A stretch of DNA of 64,000 nucleotides from Paraburkholderia madseniana. GTDB lineage: Bacteria; Pseudomonadota; Gammaproteobacteria; Burkholderiales; Burkholderiaceae. The DNA lies in NCBI RefSeq assembly GCF_009690905.1, contig NZ_VOSW01000049.1, positions 1-64,000 on the forward strand, given 5' to 3'. Positions within the stretch are counted from its first letter, which is position 1, and each line of letters opens with the position of its first letter. Below, piece after piece: positions 52,207 to 61,223 of this stretch. A program made the position numbers and the translations under genes. The notes under the pieces were generated by a model. The model did not search any database and was not told the origin of the DNA. It worked only from the letters and a program-made list of their open reading frames with translations.

Positions 52207-52470
52207 TATTCGATCCAAAGAGAAGCTTTGTTGCGCAAGCGGTGGCATGACTGCATGACCGACCGCTTCCCCGAGCAGCAGCGCAGTCATGCCGGGCTGT
52301 GGCGCAGAGACCCGGCAACGCCGGGCTCCAATGCATCAGCGTGTGTCACCACATGTCGTACTCGACAGTGAAGTTGCCGACCGCAGCCAGGTCCGGGTGC
52401 CGAAAAAAAACGTCCATTTCTTCAATGAGCGTTCAAACCTCTTGATTGACGCATTGAGAACCTGCACGCG

Positions 52471-53211
52471 CTAGAACGTATAGGCGACGTTCAGGAAGAC
52501 GTTAATCGGATTGAGTCGGAGCGTCGATTTCGAAACGATCTGCGTTCCCGTTGCGGTCTGCCCGTATAACGTAAGGTGGGTCTTCACCGGAACGTAGCCG
52601 AGAGAGGTTCCGACCGACCAGTGTTTTGTAATCGCGTAATTTGCCCCGATCTCGAATACCGGATTCCACGATGAACTGAGTGTCGCACGTGCCGAGCCGC
52701 CTGGACCAAGGCTATCAGTGACAAACTGGCTATTGGTTGTCCGAACCTGGGTGAACCACGTATAGTTCACGCCGAGTCCGACGAACGGACGGAATTTCGA
52801 TTCGGCTGAAAACAGGTGGTATCGAAGTTCGATGGCGGGCGGCATCGGTCTCGTCGAACCGAGGTTGCCATACTTCTGCAGCGTGCCATCGCCGACCAGA
52901 TTTACCTTCAGTGGCAGTCCAAACAGCATGGCGATACCAATGTTGTCGGTGACGTAGTACTCAGTGGTAATCCCCACCGTATCGGTTGAGCTGGCGTGCG
53001 CCCCGCTACCAGCCACCTGCCGATTCACCGCTACGCCGCCAATGCTTTCCACGGTCAGTGGTGTTGCGTCGCCCTGTGGCGCAACGTGAAGCCATCCTGT
53101 CGACAGTGTCACGCTTCCGGCCGACTGTGCATTGGCATTGTCGATAAGCCCAGCCGAGCAGACGCAAGCTGCCATACCAACCGAACTGATCGCGCGTTTG
53201 CAATTTCTCAT
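52471..53211 (-). CDS. OmpW-family outer-membrane protein
   Basis: A 246-residue eight-strand beta-barrel. Signal peptide (MAACVCSAGLIDNANA-Q), then alternating strands, including YYVTDNIGIAMLFGLPLKVN, RPMPPAIELRYHLFSAESKF and FRPFVGLGVNYTWFTQV, and the C-terminal NVFLNVAYTF with terminal Phe. OmpW-type channels often admit hydrophobic substrates and lie in aromatic catabolic operons. AGGAG eight bases before the ATG supports the start. The 264-bp gap to the Mo-enzyme gene shows nothing; an ATCAATTGAT palindrome lies 64 bp upstream (53275-53284). Confidence 0.93.
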   Translation of the reverse strand: MRNCKRAISSVGMAACVCSAGLIDNANAQSAGSVTLSTGWLHVAPQGDATPLTVESIGGVAVNRQVAGSGAHASSTDTVGITTEYYVTDNIGIAMLFGLPLKVNLVGDGTLQKYGNLGSTRPMPPAIELRYHLFSAESKFRPFVGLGVNYTWFTQVRTTNSQFVTDSLGPGGSARATLSSSWNPVFEIGANYAITKHWSVGTSLGYVPVKTHLTLYGQTATGTQIVSKSTLRLNPINVFLNVAYTF

Positions 53212-53721
53212 GTGTCTTCTCCTGTCTCTTTGTCTGGAAATTTTTATGAATCAGTGGTGTTGCCTTTGGAACTGATCAATTGATAGTTTTCCTGCCTTTC
53301 GTATCGTCACGGATGCCGCAAGCCCCAATCGCCCTGCACTCTAGTAAGCGTGCATCGCGAGGCGCTCCGTCTCAGGCGGGAACACGCACCACGCGCCGTC
53401 GCGGTGCCGGAAGAAGAAGAATCCAACTGGGCCTGTCGGTAGCAGTAGCTCGATACGAACACAGGGTCTCTGATTCGAGCGCGCGCGGCCGAGCCGGGCA
53501 ACCCGAACCGGCGTCGAAGAAGTCGACCCGAGCCATTTTTCAACCTGCGAACGCAAAGACCTTTCTGATACAACGCTCATCCTGTTCTTCAACAAATTAG
53601 ATATCCTAAACTCATAGCACCGTCAGGCATTGGAAATACGCATCGGGACGCGTGCGTACGGGTGATTAACCTTTATTCCGCGCGCATGACTGAACGCGCC
53701 CTTTTGATCTCGCGGTCCGTG
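53212..53721. other. Non-coding gap inside catabolic cluster
   Basis: About 510 bp between the acyl-CoA ligase and ompW. It holds the ATCAATTGAT palindrome at 53275-53284 and a TTAG-N5-CTAA dyad at 53598-53610, both possible operators for ompW. No coding frame is convincing. Confidence 0.45.
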
Positions 53722-55743
53722 TTACGCTGGCCTGCCGCGCGCATCTATCGCTGCCGGGTCCATCACAGTCGGTTGCTCTGCCCGTGAGGGCCTCGCGGCG
53801 GCGGCCGAGATCGAAAATGCGAACGGAAAGCGCCCGAGCACGGAAGTCGCCAATGCTTTGAGCGCGGGGTTGGAAAGTTCGACGTGAAGCGAAATGCCGC
53901 GCGAGGTGTCATCAATCAGGCTAACGGTTGCATCCTCGACGCCAGCCTCTACGAGTGCCGACTGCAGGGCGTCCGTCATTTCGCGCCGCTTCAGTGCCGG
54001 CTTGAAGATCTTGCCAACGCCCGTCAGAGGTATCGCATCCACGATCCGTATGCCCTTCGGCAACGCGGCACGTTCGTTTATCTCGTGGCGCAGAAACTCG
54101 GCCAATTCTGCTTCGGTTGCGGTGGTGCCTGGTTTCAACTGAACATAGGCAACCGGCAACTCACCGGCGTGCATATCCGGGCGCCCTATCGCTGCGGCGA
54201 TCTGGACTGCGGGATGCCGATGCAGTGGTTCTTCGATTGCCGCCGGGTCGATGTTGTGCCCCCCGCGGATGATCAGTTCCTTCTGCCGGCCGGTGAGCCA
54301 GAAGTAACCGTCGGGGTCGCACCGTCCGAGATCGCCGGTGTTGAGCCAGCGCGTGCCGTCACCGCCTTCCATCCAGAGGCCGCTGTTCTGCTCCGGGCGG
54401 GTATAGCCAACGAACACGTTTGGCCCGGAGATAACCAGTTGGCCGACCTCATCCGCAACGCAATCCCGTACATAGCGGCCGGTTTCGTCGACCACCACCG
54501 CTTTCATTGCCTGACCGGGCAGACGAAGCCCAATCGAACCGACCCTACGCTCGCCAAGCGGAGGATTGACGCTGCTGACGCAGGTACCTTCCGTGAGGCC
54601 GTAGCCCTCCAGGATTCTTACGCCGGTACGCTCCTGGAATGTGCGGAGCAGTTCCACCGGCATGGGGGCGGCGCCGCACAGCCCATACTCGAGCGAACTG
54701 ATATCGTGCTCGCCAACCGGAACGTCCAGCAGAGACCCATAGAGTGTCGGGACACCGCTGAAGAAATTGATGCGGTAATGCTCGACAATTTCCCAGAAAC
54801 GCTTGACTACGCCCTCGCCCCGATAACCTTGCGGTGTGCCGAGCACGACGTGGGCACCACGCGAGAACGCCAGCAGACCTGTCACCAGTACGGCGTTGAC
54901 GTGGAAAAGCGGCAATCCGCAAAAAATCGTTTTCCCCGGCCCAATGCTTTCGCCGAAGAATTGACCCGCGTTCCACGCATTGGCCACCTCATTGCCGTGC
55001 CGTCGAATCGCAATCTTCGGCAGTCCGGTGGTGCCGCCCGTGCAGAAGAAGGACGATAGATCGTCGACACCCATCCCATGCACGCTGCCGAGCGCCTCGT
55101 CTTCCTTGGCAATCGCGGTGCTGAAATCGTGAATGCCCACATGTGAAGGAACGGCACTGTGAATGCCGCCAGGCCCATGCAATCTTGAACACTCGTCACG
55201 GTGCAGCGTCCGGGCCGCGGAACGCTTTTCGCGCGGCATCCGGTCGGCCAGATTGACGAGCACAAGATCCTTCAGGGAAGGCACTTTATGCAGCACCGCT
55301 TGCACTTTTTGCCAAAGATCAGTGCCTGGAAATGGCGCCAGTGTGACGAGCACGCTGGCCCCCGAAGCGTTGAGCAGTTCGCCGATAGCCTCCCCCTCAA
55401 GCAGCGGATTGATCGCGCAGACGATTCCCGCCGCCTCAGCGCCCCAGATCACGAAGTGTGCCTCCGGGAGGTTGGGCAGTACATAGGCGACAACTGAGTC
55501 GCGTCGCACTCCCAGCCGCGAAAACATGTTCGCGGTTCGCGTGATGTCGCGCACCAGTTGGCCATAGGTCCAGCACTCGCCGTTCCGGTACTCGTCGGCC
55601 GTTGCAATGAACGAAAGCGCGGGTGCCGATGGATTGATGGCGGCGCCCCGGCAGATCATCTCGTAGGTACTCGACGGCAGGTCCGTCAACTGACTTTGCG
55701 TTTCGATGGCCTGGACATCGTCCATGTTCGCGACGCCTGTCAT
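53722..55743 (-). CDS. Acyl-CoA synthetase (AMP-forming ligase)
   Basis: A 673-residue ANL-superfamily ligase that activates a carboxylic acid with ATP and CoA. Motifs: SSFFCTGGTTGLPKIAIRRH (phosphate-binding), EGYGLTEGTCVSSVNPPLGE, LNTGDLGRCDPDGYFWLTGR, QKELIIRGGHNIDPAAIEEP and the catalytic-Lys motif GVGKIFKPALKRR near the C-terminus. A 60-residue Pro/Ala-rich tail follows. ATG 55743 overlaps the upstream stop (ATGA). It lies after the ring-cleavage genes, so its substrate may be the acid released from the aromatic ring. A remnant of a related ligase is at 41182. Confidence 0.94.
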   Translation of the reverse strand: MTGVANMDDVQAIETQSQLTDLPSSTYEMICRGAAINPSAPALSFIATADEYRNGECWTYGQLVRDITRTANMFSRLGVRRDSVVAYVLPNLPEAHFVIWGAEAAGIVCAINPLLEGEAIGELLNASGASVLVTLAPFPGTDLWQKVQAVLHKVPSLKDLVLVNLADRMPREKRSAARTLHRDECSRLHGPGGIHSAVPSHVGIHDFSTAIAKEDEALGSVHGMGVDDLSSFFCTGGTTGLPKIAIRRHGNEVANAWNAGQFFGESIGPGKTIFCGLPLFHVNAVLVTGLLAFSRGAHVVLGTPQGYRGEGVVKRFWEIVEHYRINFFSGVPTLYGSLLDVPVGEHDISSLEYGLCGAAPMPVELLRTFQERTGVRILEGYGLTEGTCVSSVNPPLGERRVGSIGLRLPGQAMKAVVVDETGRYVRDCVADEVGQLVISGPNVFVGYTRPEQNSGLWMEGGDGTRWLNTGDLGRCDPDGYFWLTGRQKELIIRGGHNIDPAAIEEPLHRHPAVQIAAAIGRPDMHAGELPVAYVQLKPGTTATEAELAEFLRHEINERAALPKGIRIVDAIPLTGVGKIFKPALKRREMTDALQSALVEAGVEDATVSLIDDTSRGISLHVELSNPALKALATSVLGRFPFAFSISAAAARPSRAEQPTVMDPAAIDARGRPA

Positions 55744-56696
55744 GCTGCCTCGTCAACAACAACGTTCCGCTGCACGCCCAGATTGATGGCGCCGTCGCAG
55801 CTGACGATATGCGCCTCCACGAGGTCCCCCGCCCGCAGGTATTGCGGCCTGTCCTCCTGCATCTTCAGAAAAAGGCGCCACTTTTCTGCTTCGGGCAGTT
55901 GCGCCGCGGCGCGCTGCTTTTCGGGCGACGGGATGCTCAGCGCACAACCGGAAGGTGTCCCGGTGGCGAGCAAATCGCCGGCGTGCAGGTCGTGAACGGC
56001 GGAAAGCTCCGTCAAGGTCTCCGCCGGGCCGTAGACGAGGCCCGCCGTGGAGTCATTCTGGCGGACCGTTCCGTTTACCGTCAGCGTCAGCACGAGTTCC
56101 TTTAGCTTCGGAATATCCTGTTTCTCCAGGAGGCAAAGATAAGGGCCGACGGGGCCAAACGTGCGATAGCTTTTGCCCTTGTAGAACTGCATTTGCGGAA
56201 TCTGGATATCGCGCGCGGAATAGTCGTTGACGATCACGGCGCCTGCGATGTAGTCATGCAGATTCCCGTCGGTGACAGATTCGCGGGACGTAATGTCGCG
56301 TTTGAGGACGAGACCGAGTTCGATCTCGTAGTCGAGGAACTGCACCCCGTTTGGCTTAACCACAGGCGAGTCGGCCGGAACAATGCAGCTCGTCGCCTTC
56401 GTGAAGATCATGTTGAATTTCTTCACATCCGGGTCCATCCCGGACTCGATCATATGCTGGCGATAATTTGCGCCCTGGCAGATGAACTGCTGATTGGCAG
56501 TCACGGGCGACAACCATTGCACTTCCGATTCGGGAATCGTCAGACCGCGTGGCAGGAACAGCCGTTCGATCGGGTTGGCCTCGATAAACTCAGCGGTCGA
56601 CCTGAATTCGCCGGGAATCGGCGTGATAGCGCCATTAGCGACCACGCCCCACTGGGCGTGGCCGTGATGCAGGTAATGCAGAACGTGAAGTGCCAT
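55740..56696 (-). CDS. Fumarylacetoacetate hydrolase-family enzyme
   Basis: A 318-residue FAH-fold protein that cleaves a C-C bond in (or decarboxylates/isomerises) ring-cleavage products. Metal ligands are in FLDYEIELGLVL (Glu124, Glu126) and VNDYSARDIQ (Asp158); HMIESGMDPDVKKFN and the late GDLLATGTPSGCAL are also typical. The start is the ATG at 56696 and the end overlaps the ligase by four bases. It directly follows the extradiol dioxygenase, so it probably acts on the dioxygenase product. Confidence 0.93.
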   Translation of the reverse strand: MALHVLHYLHHGHAQWGVVANGAITPIPGEFRSTAEFIEANPIERLFLPRGLTIPESEVQWLSPVTANQQFICQGANYRQHMIESGMDPDVKKFNMIFTKATSCIVPADSPVVKPNGVQFLDYEIELGLVLKRDITSRESVTDGNLHDYIAGAVIVNDYSARDIQIPQMQFYKGKSYRTFGPVGPYLCLLEKQDIPKLKELVLTLTVNGTVRQNDSTAGLVYGPAETLTELSAVHDLHAGDLLATGTPSGCALSIPSPEKQRAAAQLPEAEKWRLFLKMQEDRPQYLRAGDLVEAHIVSCDGAINLGVQRNVVVDEAA

Positions 56697-56730
56697 TTAT
56701 CGATCTCCGTATTTTATGGAAGGGATTGGT

Positions 56731-57801
56731 TCAGGCGAAAATCTTTGCCAGCCTGCGCAGCTTGGCGAACGTCAGGTCGGGGCTGCGGCGCAGGTTTTTG
56801 ACGAGCGCCACGATGCTCGCGGGCGTGAATTTTGGTTTGGTGAAGCTGCGCGGCATTGCCGGTCCCCACTGCGCCATCGCTTCGCGACTCACCGCATGCA
56901 CGCCCGCGGGCGTGTCGGCTGTAAAAAGATCGCCGTCGCAATAGTGTTCATGCTTGTCGCCCCACGGATCCTGCCAGTAGTCGAAAATCTGGCTGCCCAG
57001 GATATGCCGGCCGATGCCCCACGCGTGCGTCCAACCCTTGTCGCGCAACACGCGCTGCCCCATGCCAATCGCGTCAGCGTCGACGACTTCGTACGCGCTA
57101 TGGCTGTAGGTCGGCACGAAACCTTGTGCGAGCGCGAGCGTATGGTGATCGGCCGGCTTGTCGCCCAGATCGAGCCGCATGAATGCAACGACGGGCGAAC
57201 CATCCGGAAGTACCTGCACATCGCTTGGAATAAAGCCGAAGTGCTGCGTATACCACGCGCAGGTTTCCTGATAGTCGACGAGTTCGAGCACCACATGTCC
57301 GAGCCGGATGATTTCCGGCGCGCATTCGGGCGGCCGCTGCGTTCCGTTAATGCGCACGGCCGCGTCCACGGAATTGAACGGCAACGGTGGCCGATGAGAT
57401 AGCGCCGAAGCCGGCGCCTGATCCCGTATCGCATCGACGCGAAAACCGGAAGGATCAGTCAATCGTACGGTATAGCCGCCGCCCGGCAAGGGCGATCGTT
57501 CGACCGCAGATGCCCCAGGCAGCCCCGCAAGCGCATCGAGCGCGGCCTTGGTGTCGACCTGCAGCCCGAGGCCAACGAACCGGGATTTCGGCGCCTTTTG
57601 GATCACATAGCAAAAATGCGAAGCACCCGTTCCTCGCAATAGGACAAGCTCTTCTGTCCGCGACACAGTTCGGAGACCGAAATCATTGAGAAATTCCTCG
57701 GCTTTCACAAGATCCGGCCGATCGAATATCAGGTAGGTCAATGCCGAGGCTTTCGCCGTGGGATTGGGGTGACGGGCCGGCTGTACGGTAGTCAGTTTCA
57801 T
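56731..57801 (-). CDS. Extradiol ring-cleavage dioxygenase (VOC family)
   Basis: A 356-residue type I extradiol dioxygenase with two VOC halves, cleaving a catechol-like ring next to a hydroxyl group with O2 and Fe(II). The C-terminal half has the 2-His-1-Glu ligands: His169 (RLGHVVLELVD), His234 (TYSHSAYEV) and Glu285 (DKHEHYCDGD). The start is uncertain: ATG 57801 begins the family sequence but has no Shine-Dalgarno. Upstream in-frame ATGs at 57885 and 57951 exist, and a different frame with AGGAG at about 58003 hints at a frameshift. It is the promoter-proximal gene of the catabolic run. Confidence 0.9.
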   Translation of the reverse strand: MKLTTVQPARHPNPTAKASALTYLIFDRPDLVKAEEFLNDFGLRTVSRTEELVLLRGTGASHFCYVIQKAPKSRFVGLGLQVDTKAALDALAGLPGASAVERSPLPGGGYTVRLTDPSGFRVDAIRDQAPASALSHRPPLPFNSVDAAVRINGTQRPPECAPEIIRLGHVVLELVDYQETCAWYTQHFGFIPSDVQVLPDGSPVVAFMRLDLGDKPADHHTLALAQGFVPTYSHSAYEVVDADAIGMGQRVLRDKGWTHAWGIGRHILGSQIFDYWQDPWGDKHEHYCDGDLFTADTPAGVHAVSREAMAQWGPAMPRSFTKPKFTPASIVALVKNLRRSPDLTFAKLRRLAKIFA

Positions 57802-58067
57802 GGCAGGACGGAAATCAAACGGTTTGAATGGCGTATTCGGCTTCGATAGCCGGCGTGCGCCGATGAGATTCGACGTGACGGGCATCGGACCGCCATCCAG
57901 GCTGCCGGGCAGATTCACGCTGCCGAACGGGCTCAGCGCGGTCGACCTCATGTGCCGACGGCTGAACCGGGTTGTGCGGGCCGGACGGCCCGGTGGTGTT
58001 CATTGCTCCTGTCTCCACTGTCGCTCCATCTGTCTATTTGTTTATCGGGCGTCAGCATGCGCCTTTG

Positions 58068-58099
58068 TGACATTAAAGTCATCGATGATCATTTTGTCA
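58068..58099. promoter_or_regulatory. 32-bp operator-like dyad, TetR/dioxygenase interval
   Basis: A 32-bp dyad beginning TGACATTAAAGTCATC and ending CATTTTGTCA, between the divergent tetR gene (58151) and the dioxygenase gene. 11 of 16 half-site positions are symmetric, and it matches the orphan dyad at 44150 at 24 of 32 positions. The likely ligand is the TetR protein encoded beside it. Confidence 0.6.
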
Positions 58100-58150
58100 A
58101 TAGAAACATTTCCATCTATACTTGGATATGACCAAAGACTGGAACTCGTT

Positions 58151-58906
58151 ATGGCGAACTCTTTAAACCGGCCCGTGCCCAAGCGCTCCACCCGTGCGGC
58201 CCCCGTTCCTCCGGTCGCCGTTCCCGAGGAGCGCGAGCCGCGCGGAGCGCGCCGCAAGCGCGAGACACGCGCCCGCCTGCTCGACGCTGCCCTCCGGCTC
58301 ATGGCGGAAAAGGGCATGGAGGGCGTGGCGATCAACGAAATCACTGAGGCCGCCGACACCGGCTACGGCTCGTTCTATAACCACTTCGAGTCGAAAGAAG
58401 CCATCTACGCGACGCTCGTCAGCAACGTGTTCGAGGAATTCGCCGACATGCTCGATCGCCTCACCGGCGGCCTGTCCGACCCGGCCGAGGTGATTGCCGT
58501 CTCGGTGCGCCATACCCTGATGCGTGCGCGGCGCGATCCCGTTTGGGGACGCTTCCTGATACGGGAAGGTTTTTCGGCGCACATCCTGAGCCGTGGGCTG
58601 GGCCAGCGGCTGCTGCGGGATATCGGAAACGGCATCGCCGCCAAGCGCTTTGTGGTCGCTGACCCCTTCATCGGCTTTCTTTCGGTGGGCGGCACGGTGC
58701 TCGCGGCAATTGCGGCCGAGCTGAATTTCGTCGCGCCGGGCGCGCCGGCGGCAGACCTGCTCGACGAGCTCGGCTTCAGCGGAGAGCATTTCGCCGAGCG
58801 TACGGCAGCAACGCTTCTGCAAACACTCGGGCTCAAGCGCGCGGAGGCCGAGAAGATTTCGACGCGAGCATTGCCGCTCATCGAGGCAGAAGTCGAGGCG
58901 GAATAA
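58151..58906 (+). CDS. TetR/AcrR-family regulator of the catabolic cluster
   Basis: A 251-residue repressor. After a basic N-terminal extension, the DNA-binding domain spans about residues 35-85 (RLLDAALRLMAEKGMEGVAI, NEITEAADTGYGSFYNHFES). The ligand domain covers the rest (VSVRHTLMRARRDPVWGRFL; AAELNFVAPGAP). ATG 58151 begins a normal-length protein; the frame is open further upstream but runs across the operator. Divergent orientation to the dioxygenase operon, with the 32-bp dyad in between, points to autoregulated control of the cluster, probably induced by a pathway intermediate. Confidence 0.93.
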   Translation: MANSLNRPVPKRSTRAAPVPPVAVPEEREPRGARRKRETRARLLDAALRLMAEKGMEGVAINEITEAADTGYGSFYNHFESKEAIYATLVSNVFEEFADMLDRLTGGLSDPAEVIAVSVRHTLMRARRDPVWGRFLIREGFSAHILSRGLGQRLLRDIGNGIAAKRFVVADPFIGFLSVGGTVLAAIAAELNFVAPGAPAADLLDELGFSGEHFAERTAATLLQTLGLKRAEAEKISTRALPLIEAEVEAE

Positions 58907-58926
58907 GGCGGACGCGAAAAGGACCG

Positions 58927-59631
58927 TCAGGGGCTTCGGGTCACCCCGATCCCCGCCTCAGCGTAGACCATTTGCGGGCAGGATACCGGACGGGTCACCG
59001 CTTGCGGGCTCCCGTGCAATTCCGACCTCCTGGCAAGCTCGCGGAGGCCCCGCGCAATCTCCGTGGCGATTCGTTGCAATGCCTGCCGGTCACCATCCGC
59101 GATTGCATCATAGCCAAGCGAGACCGGCTGGCTGGCTATGCTGTGGCAGGTCATCGTTTCCTGACCATTTGACGGCTGTATGCTCCATACAGCTTCAATC
59201 AGTACGTGCGACCCAGGCCACGTCTCAAAGCGCTGCACTTGCACCGAAATGCGGTACAGCGGAACCTCGTCCGTGCGCGCCATCCCGTGCACGTCGACCG
59301 CGCCCGATTGCCGGGTCACCGTTGCCAGCACTGCGGTGCGGATTTCATCCGGCAGCGGCGACGCCCAGCGATCGTCCTCCAGCACCTTGACCTGAGTGGC
59401 GTTCACCTGAATGACGAGCTGGCTCCTCGCCAGCGCGGAAGGCACGGTAACGGGGCGCATGTCGATCAGAACGGCGGGGCTTACCGTGCGATTCGCCGTG
59501 GCCGAACCGCCGCCGGAGGCAAGCGTGTAGAACCGGCTTGGCGGAGAACCACACGCCGCCAGAACGGCGAGACTGATGCCCGCGGCCACACGAACGAAAG
59601 CGCGCAACGAAAAAGACTGAAGGAAAATCAA
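58927..59631 (-). CDS. pqiC: PqiC-like lipoprotein of MCE transport system
   Basis: A 234-residue outer-membrane lipoprotein. The signal ends in SLAVLAACGSPPSRFYTL with the lipid-bearing Cys27. The rest (LIDMRPVTVPSALARSQLVI; VYRISVQVQRFETWPGSHVL-like segment) is the ABC-type auxiliary/PqiC domain, the membrane-bound ring that joins PqiB to the outer membrane. Its start overlaps the pqiB stop by four bases. Confidence 0.92.
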   Translation of the reverse strand: MIFLQSFSLRAFVRVAAGISLAVLAACGSPPSRFYTLASGGGSATANRTVSPAVLIDMRPVTVPSALARSQLVIQVNATQVKVLEDDRWASPLPDEIRTAVLATVTRQSGAVDVHGMARTDEVPLYRISVQVQRFETWPGSHVLIEAVWSIQPSNGQETMTCHSIASQPVSLGYDAIADGDRQALQRIATEIARGLRELARRSELHGSPQAVTRPVSCPQMVYAEAGIGVTRSP

Positions 59632-61223
59632 GGCCGGTCTCCTTTCTTGCCGAACAGAAGTGCCTGGGGATGGCGTTCCAGATAGTCCGCGAGCGCATTG
59701 AGAGACTGCAGGGTACGGGTCAGTTCCTGCATCGCATCCTGGACGTCCGATTGCAACGGCGCCGCCTGCTGAAGCGTCACCTCAGCGGTGCCGAAAGTCC
59801 GCTGCGCTGCCGCCAACGTGTCCCGAGCCTGTGGAACGACCTCCGTATCCAGATGACCGAACAGCTTGTTAGCGTTTTCCAGCGCGCCATTGAGGTTGGC
59901 GCCAATCTTGTCGAACGGGACCTGATTCAGTTTCCTGGCAATGTCCGCAATCTGCACCTGCAGTTCGTCGAGCGTGTTCGGCACGGTCGGCAGCTCGATC
60001 GGATTCTGATGCACATCCACGGTCGCCCGCGGGGCTTTCGGGAACATGTCCAGCGCGACGTACAACTGACCGGTCAGGAGGTTGCCGGTTCGCAACTGGC
60101 CACGCAACCCTTCCATCACGAGGTGCTGAAGCAGCTCATGCCCGCCTGGCGTGTTGGGGGCCGGTAGCGCCTCGCTGCTGCGCCGGCTGAGCCTGTCGGG
60201 ATAAAGTGCCATCGAGACCTTCATGCTGAAACTCTTGTCCATTTCGCTGTATTCAATACCGATCTCCGTCACCTGCCCCAACGCGATTCCGCGCAGGTCC
60301 ACAGGTGCACCAACGGACAATCCGCGCAGCGACTGGTTGAATCGCATCACCACATTGAGGGGTTGTCCGTCCGGCTCGCGCATCGCGTCCGACTCGTCCG
60401 CCGCGAGTCGAAATACCGCCTTGTCAACGGCCTGTTGTCCGGCGTCCTGACCCGGCGGTGACTGAAACGCGAGACCTCCCACAACCACTGTCGCCAGCGA
60501 CTGTGTGTTGATCTTGAGCCCGCTCGAGTCGAGCCGAAGATCGACACCGCTCGCATGCCACCACCGGGTGTTCGTCCCGACATACTGGTCGAACGGCGCA
60601 TTGACAAAGACGTTCACGATCACGCCCGAGCCGTGCGGGTCGAGTGAAAAGCCGACCACCTGGCCCACCTGCACACGACGGTAAAAGACAGGTGCACCGA
60701 TATCGACCGACCCCAGCGAATCCCCTCGCAACGTATACTGGTGCCCCGGTTGGCCGCTGGTGACGATGGGAGGATTCTCGAGTCCGACAAACTCCGTCCG
60801 TTTTTCTGACGATTGCCCGATGTCGACGCCGATGTACGCGCCGGAAAGCAAGGTACCGAGGCCCGAAATGCCGTTGGCCCCCACGCGCGGGCGAACTACC
60901 CAGAAACGCGTGCCTTGTGTTGCGAATTTTTCCGCCTCCCTGGTGAGTTGAATTTTCACCATCACTTGCTGGAGATTTTTCGTTAGCGTAATGGCCTGCA
61001 CGGAGCCGATTTCGACATCCTTGTACTTGACCTTCGTTTTGCCTGCCTCCATTCCGTCTGCGTTATTGAACGAAACCGTGACCGTCGGCCCTTTTTCTGA
61101 AACGGATCGGGCCACTAGCGCAATGCCGATCAACGCCGAGATCAGCGGAACTAACCAGATCAGGGAGGGAAGCCAGCGTTTTCGCGGTTTGATATCGGGA
61201 GGGGGTAGATCAGGAAGATGCAT
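59628..61223 (-). CDS. pqiB: PqiB, triple-MCE periplasmic lipid-transport protein
   Basis: A 531-residue inner-membrane-anchored protein. One N-terminal helix (SLIWLVPLISALIGIALVAR), then three MCE domains: TVSFNNADGMEAGKTKVKYK, LRGDSLGSVDIGAPVFYRRV and MRFNQSLRGLSVGAPVDLRG. A C-terminal coiled coil follows (TVVPQARDTLAAAQRTFGTA). The rings and needle form a tunnel for lipids across the periplasm. The start lies 14 bp inside the pqiA 3' end. Confidence 0.95.
   Translation of the reverse strand: MHLPDLPPPDIKPRKRWLPSLIWLVPLISALIGIALVARSVSEKGPTVTVSFNNADGMEAGKTKVKYKDVEIGSVQAITLTKNLQQVMVKIQLTREAEKFATQGTRFWVVRPRVGANGISGLGTLLSGAYIGVDIGQSSEKRTEFVGLENPPIVTSGQPGHQYTLRGDSLGSVDIGAPVFYRRVQVGQVVGFSLDPHGSGVIVNVFVNAPFDQYVGTNTRWWHASGVDLRLDSSGLKINTQSLATVVVGGLAFQSPPGQDAGQQAVDKAVFRLAADESDAMREPDGQPLNVVMRFNQSLRGLSVGAPVDLRGIALGQVTEIGIEYSEMDKSFSMKVSMALYPDRLSRRSSEALPAPNTPGGHELLQHLVMEGLRGQLRTGNLLTGQLYVALDMFPKAPRATVDVHQNPIELPTVPNTLDELQVQIADIARKLNQVPFDKIGANLNGALENANKLFGHLDTEVVPQARDTLAAAQRTFGTAEVTLQQAAPLQSDVQDAMQELTRTLQSLNALADYLERHPQALLFGKKGDRP

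Noticed and set aside
49588..52371. 927-codon plus-strand open frame
   Set aside because: Antisense to the molybdopterin enzyme; a long shadow frame produced by codon bias.
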